The notes under the pieces were generated by a model that saw only the letters and a list, made by a program, of their open reading frames with translations, had not been told where the DNA came from and made no database searches. From JBGPBY01 sp041481485 (GTDB lineage: Bacteria > Acidobacteriota > Terriglobia > 20CM-2-55-15): a DNA stretch of 6,157 bases. Every line of letters begins with the position of its first letter. The stretch's first letter is position 1. The DNA is taken from contig JBGPBY010000445.1 of the NCBI GenBank assembly GCA_041481485.1, forward strand, positions 1 to 6,157, given 5' to 3'. A program made the translations under genes and the position numbers. Shown one piece after another: positions 4,859 through 6,157 of the stretch.

Positions 4859-5074
4859 CCGCTCGCCTTCGGAAACACGCTCCGCGTTCATCAGCAGTTC
4901 GCGCGCAAACAACAAGGTATTCTTGCCATTCCAATCCGCTATCAGATGCCGGATGAAGTCGAGGGACATCTCTTTTAAAGAAACGATCGCGCCCTTAGGT
5001 AAAGAGCGCGGCACGTAGGAACTTTCCTCTTTAAGCATCACACATATGGGACCGGTAACACGGTAAGTCTTCAT
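4856..5074 (-). CDS. Small hypothetical protein, 72 aa
   Basis: The frame is open from a TTG at 5269, but the first 65 codons look non-coding (tryptophan-, arginine- and proline-rich without structure), so ATG at 5074 was chosen. The 72-residue product has no signal peptide. It begins with MKTYRVTGPICVML, an early beta hairpin, continues through SYVPRSLPKGAIVSL, and ends in two helices (LDFIRHLIADW and LLFARELLMNAERV). It reads as a compact cytoplasmic alpha/beta domain, but no family is recognised. The ribosome site before 5074 is poor (GCGAG). The stop codon is the first three bases of repeat R2 copy c. A TTGACC followed 18 bases later by GGGATAA lies upstream (about 5105-5135) and may be its promoter. 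Confidence 0.6.
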   Translation of the reverse strand: MKTYRVTGPICVMLKEESSYVPRSLPKGAIVSLKEMSLDFIRHLIADWNGKNTLLFARELLMNAERVSEGER

Positions 5075-5285
5075 CTCGCAAGGCCTCTGGCTTGTTGTCA
5101 AAGGCTTATCCCGTGGATGGATTCTCGTCTGGTCAATATTGAACATAGGGAGGTATACTGCCGCCGATTGCAGCCTTTGCCGTAGCGTTCCCCGTGTGGG
5201 GACCCAAGCCTGTGCGGGGAGCGGTTCTTCATTCATCCATCGAATCGCGCCCACGAACGAACGTCGCAAGGAAAATCAGAGCCAC
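5075..5285. other. Intergenic region between two minus-strand genes
   Basis: The stretch holds an upstream extension of the next gene's frame, judged non-coding, and a short hairpin with TCCCC and GGGGA arms (about 5189-5202). A weak promoter-like pair on the minus strand is the only sign of regulation. Nothing else is seen. Confidence 0.45.
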
Positions 5286-5495
5286 TTAACAGCCGTGCCT
5301 TGAAATGTGGTCACGTAAGGAACTCTGCGAAACCACATAATCCTCATTGGCGCACACCGCCGCGCCCCATAGGAGCCTGAACTCACCGAGAGACACCCCT
5401 GACCCGTTTTCTCGCATCCTCTGGACCGCAGCCAAATAGGCCAGGAATGAGGATTCCTGTCTTTCGGAGAGCGACTCTTTTTCCTCGCAGCGCAT
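5286..5495 (-). CDS. Small hypothetical helical protein, 69 aa
   Basis: ATG at 5495 follows GGAG at a loose spacing of about 11 bases. The product is soluble and mostly helical: an acidic, polar start (MRCEEKESLSERQE), a helix (SFLAYLAAVQRMRE, 16-29), a glycine turn, a second helix (LGEFRLLWGAAVCA, 36-49) and a polar end. Three cysteines (C3, C48, C69) are not in a metal-binding pattern. No family is recognised. No better gene overlaps it on the other strand, and it is divergent from the gene at 5652. It could be a chance frame, but the amphipathic helices argue mildly for a real gene. Confidence 0.5.
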   Translation of the reverse strand: MRCEEKESLSERQESSFLAYLAAVQRMRENGSGVSLGEFRLLWGAAVCANEDYVVSQSSLRDHISRHGC

Positions 5496-5556
5496 CGGGA
5501 TGTTTGCTCCGGAGAAGGGATTCTGTCTGTGAAGCGTGAGCAGCTCAGAGAGTGAA

Positions 5557-5661
5557 ATGAATCGACGCTATTCTACATTAAAGGAGGAGGCTGCTTTCCA
5601 GAACGACTTTCCGAGGACACTGACCTCTTTATATTGTGGGGGAAACACAACATGTGGGTGA
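5557..5661 (+). CDS. Possible 34-aa leader ORF
   Basis: ATG at 5557 opens 34 codons that end in TGA at 5659-5661, overlapping the start of the next gene by 10 bases in another frame. A loose AGAGAG is the only ribosome site. The peptide has no recognisable feature. It may couple translation to the following gene, or be chance. Confidence 0.25.
   Translation: MNRRYSTLKEEAAFQNDFPRTLTSLYCGGNTTCG
5638..5643 (+). promoter_or_regulatory. Ribosome binding site setting the ATG at 5652
   Basis: GGGGGA lies 8 bases before ATG 5652, an ideal spacing. It decides against the in-frame TTG at 5634, which overlaps the same region and has no ribosome site of its own. Confidence 0.65.
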
Positions 5662-5900
5662 AGGGGGAGCGATTCAAGTATTCGTTCCCCGCCACCGATA
5701 CCGCCGGGCGAATTCACCAGCTGCAGGTGTGGGTAGAGATCGTGGATATCGGAACCATCGACCATCCAAAGACAGAAGTAGAGGGGCTGCTGCGCTTGCA
5801 AACGAGCGGCGGAGTGGGTGTCATTTACCTTGGAAGGGGCAGGTATCAGCTTGCAGGGACGGGGGACATCCTTACCTCTGATGATCCCTCAGCAGTCTAA
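5652..5900 (+). CDS. Small hypothetical beta-rich protein, 82 aa
   Basis: The product lacks a signal peptide and seems to be a compact beta domain: strands at RFKYSFPATD (7-16), IHQLQVWVEIVDIG (21-34), VEGLLRLQ (43-50), VGVIYLG (55-61) and RYQLAGTGDIL (64-74). It ends with an acidic tail. No family is recognised. The frame is preferred over overlapping frames on both strands because of its ribosome site and its regular strand pattern. It is divergent from 5286-5495 and convergent with the zinc-ribbon gene, whose stop lies 20 bases beyond its own. Confidence 0.65.
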   Translation: MWVKGERFKYSFPATDTAGRIHQLQVWVEIVDIGTIDHPKTEVEGLLRLQTSGGVGVIYLGRGRYQLAGTGDILTSDDPSAV

Positions 5901-5920
5901 GGGACCCGCAGATTGTGGCG

Positions 5921-6157
5921 CTATCTGGGCCGAATCCATTCGATGAGCGTCTTTTCCTTCACATCTCGCCCGCATTTTGGGCATTTGGCTGGCGCCTCCA
6001 AAATGTATTCGGTATCGACTCCAGAATTCCCTGTGAGCCGGTCGAGTAACCAATCAAATGGAATCTTAGCGCCTGGTATGCACGCCTCGCAGCCGTCAAT
6101 CATTTCCTCGGCGGAGCGAATCCCTACGGAATCGACCATGACGATTTGAGTTTCCTC
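5921..6157 (-). CDS. Small four-cysteine zinc-ribbon protein, C-terminal part (continues at window start)
   Basis: This is the other end of the gene described at 1-171; as printed it covers residues 11-88, the first 47 of which repeat the left copy. It contains both cysteine pairs (C33-C36 in GCEAC and C69-C72 in KCPKC) and ends in TAG at 5921-5923. Between the pairs lies a helix-like PFDWLLDRLTG segment (43-53). The start shown by an ATG at 6139 is residue 17 of the joined protein. It might bind nucleic acid or a protein partner, as many small zinc ribbons do, but nothing fixes the role. Confidence 0.75.
   Translation of the reverse strand, partial: EETQIVMVDSVGIRSAEEMIDGCEACIPGAKIPFDWLLDRLTGNSGVDTEYILEAPAKCPKCGRDVKEKTLIEWIRPR
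6017..6157. repeat. Terminal direct repeat, right copy (circular overlap)
   Basis: This segment is identical to 1-141. Removing one copy leaves 6016 bases in the circle. Confidence 0.93.

Noticed and set aside
5568..5801. 77-codon minus-strand frame and an overlapping plus-strand frame at 5636-5881
   Set aside because: Both overlap the 5652-5900 gene, which has a well-placed ribosome site and a regular beta pattern. The competing frames have unusual composition (long Arg/Gly/His runs or poor start sites).
1..6157. CRISPR array, tRNA or rRNA
   Set aside because: No regularly spaced repeats, cloverleaf or rRNA-like sequence was seen on either strand.

Overview
The first 141 bases are repeated exactly as the last 141 bases (1-141 = 6017-6157). 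Joining the ends at this overlap gives a closed molecule of 6016 bp, and the join restores an intact small gene that the linear ends cut. The simplest reading is a circular assembly product: a small plasmid or other circle, or one unit of a tandem duplication. The overlap length looks like a large assembly k-mer. No replication initiator, relaxase, partition gene, integrase, transposase or toxin-antitoxin pair is recognisable, so a plasmid call is not proven.

The gene content suggests a free-living environmental bacterium, most likely an Acidobacteriota-like soil lineage. The clues are secreted proteins with a carboxypeptidase-regulatory-like fold, a type II secretion pseudopilin-like fragment, many very small hypothetical genes, and roughly balanced base composition. 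This is inference; there is no rRNA or other marker gene.

Layout. 1-323 and 5921-6157 (minus, joined across the ends): a 51-residue ORF overlapping by ATGA with an 88-residue four-cysteine zinc-ribbon protein. 326-398: first copy of a 73-bp repeat (R1). 418-1182 (plus): secreted trypsin-like serine protease. 1347-1790 and 1921-2430 (minus): two secreted beta-rich proteins. 2554-2626: second R1 copy. 2642-3502 (plus): DUF5677-like protein. 3684-4147 (plus): an 82-residue unknown protein overlapping a helix-turn-helix gene that carries an in-frame nonsense codon. 4349-4588 (plus): short membrane-anchored pseudopilin-like protein. 4856-5074 and 5286-5495 (minus): two small unknown proteins. 5652-5900 (plus): 82-residue unknown protein.

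The most unusual aspect is the space between genes. Two repeat families recur. R1 lies just upstream of the protease and of the DUF5677 gene. R2, a GC-rich hairpin module, begins exactly at the stop codons of two minus-strand genes and occurs a third time. Antisense gene tails sit against the ends of plus-strand genes: two share an LLR(Q/E)LV(D/N)PVH reading frame and one is a decayed copy of the zinc-ribbon tail. The window therefore looks like a mosaic of unrelated short genes spliced between shared, decaying modules. Apart from the two ATGA-overlapping pairs, no common pathway links the genes.
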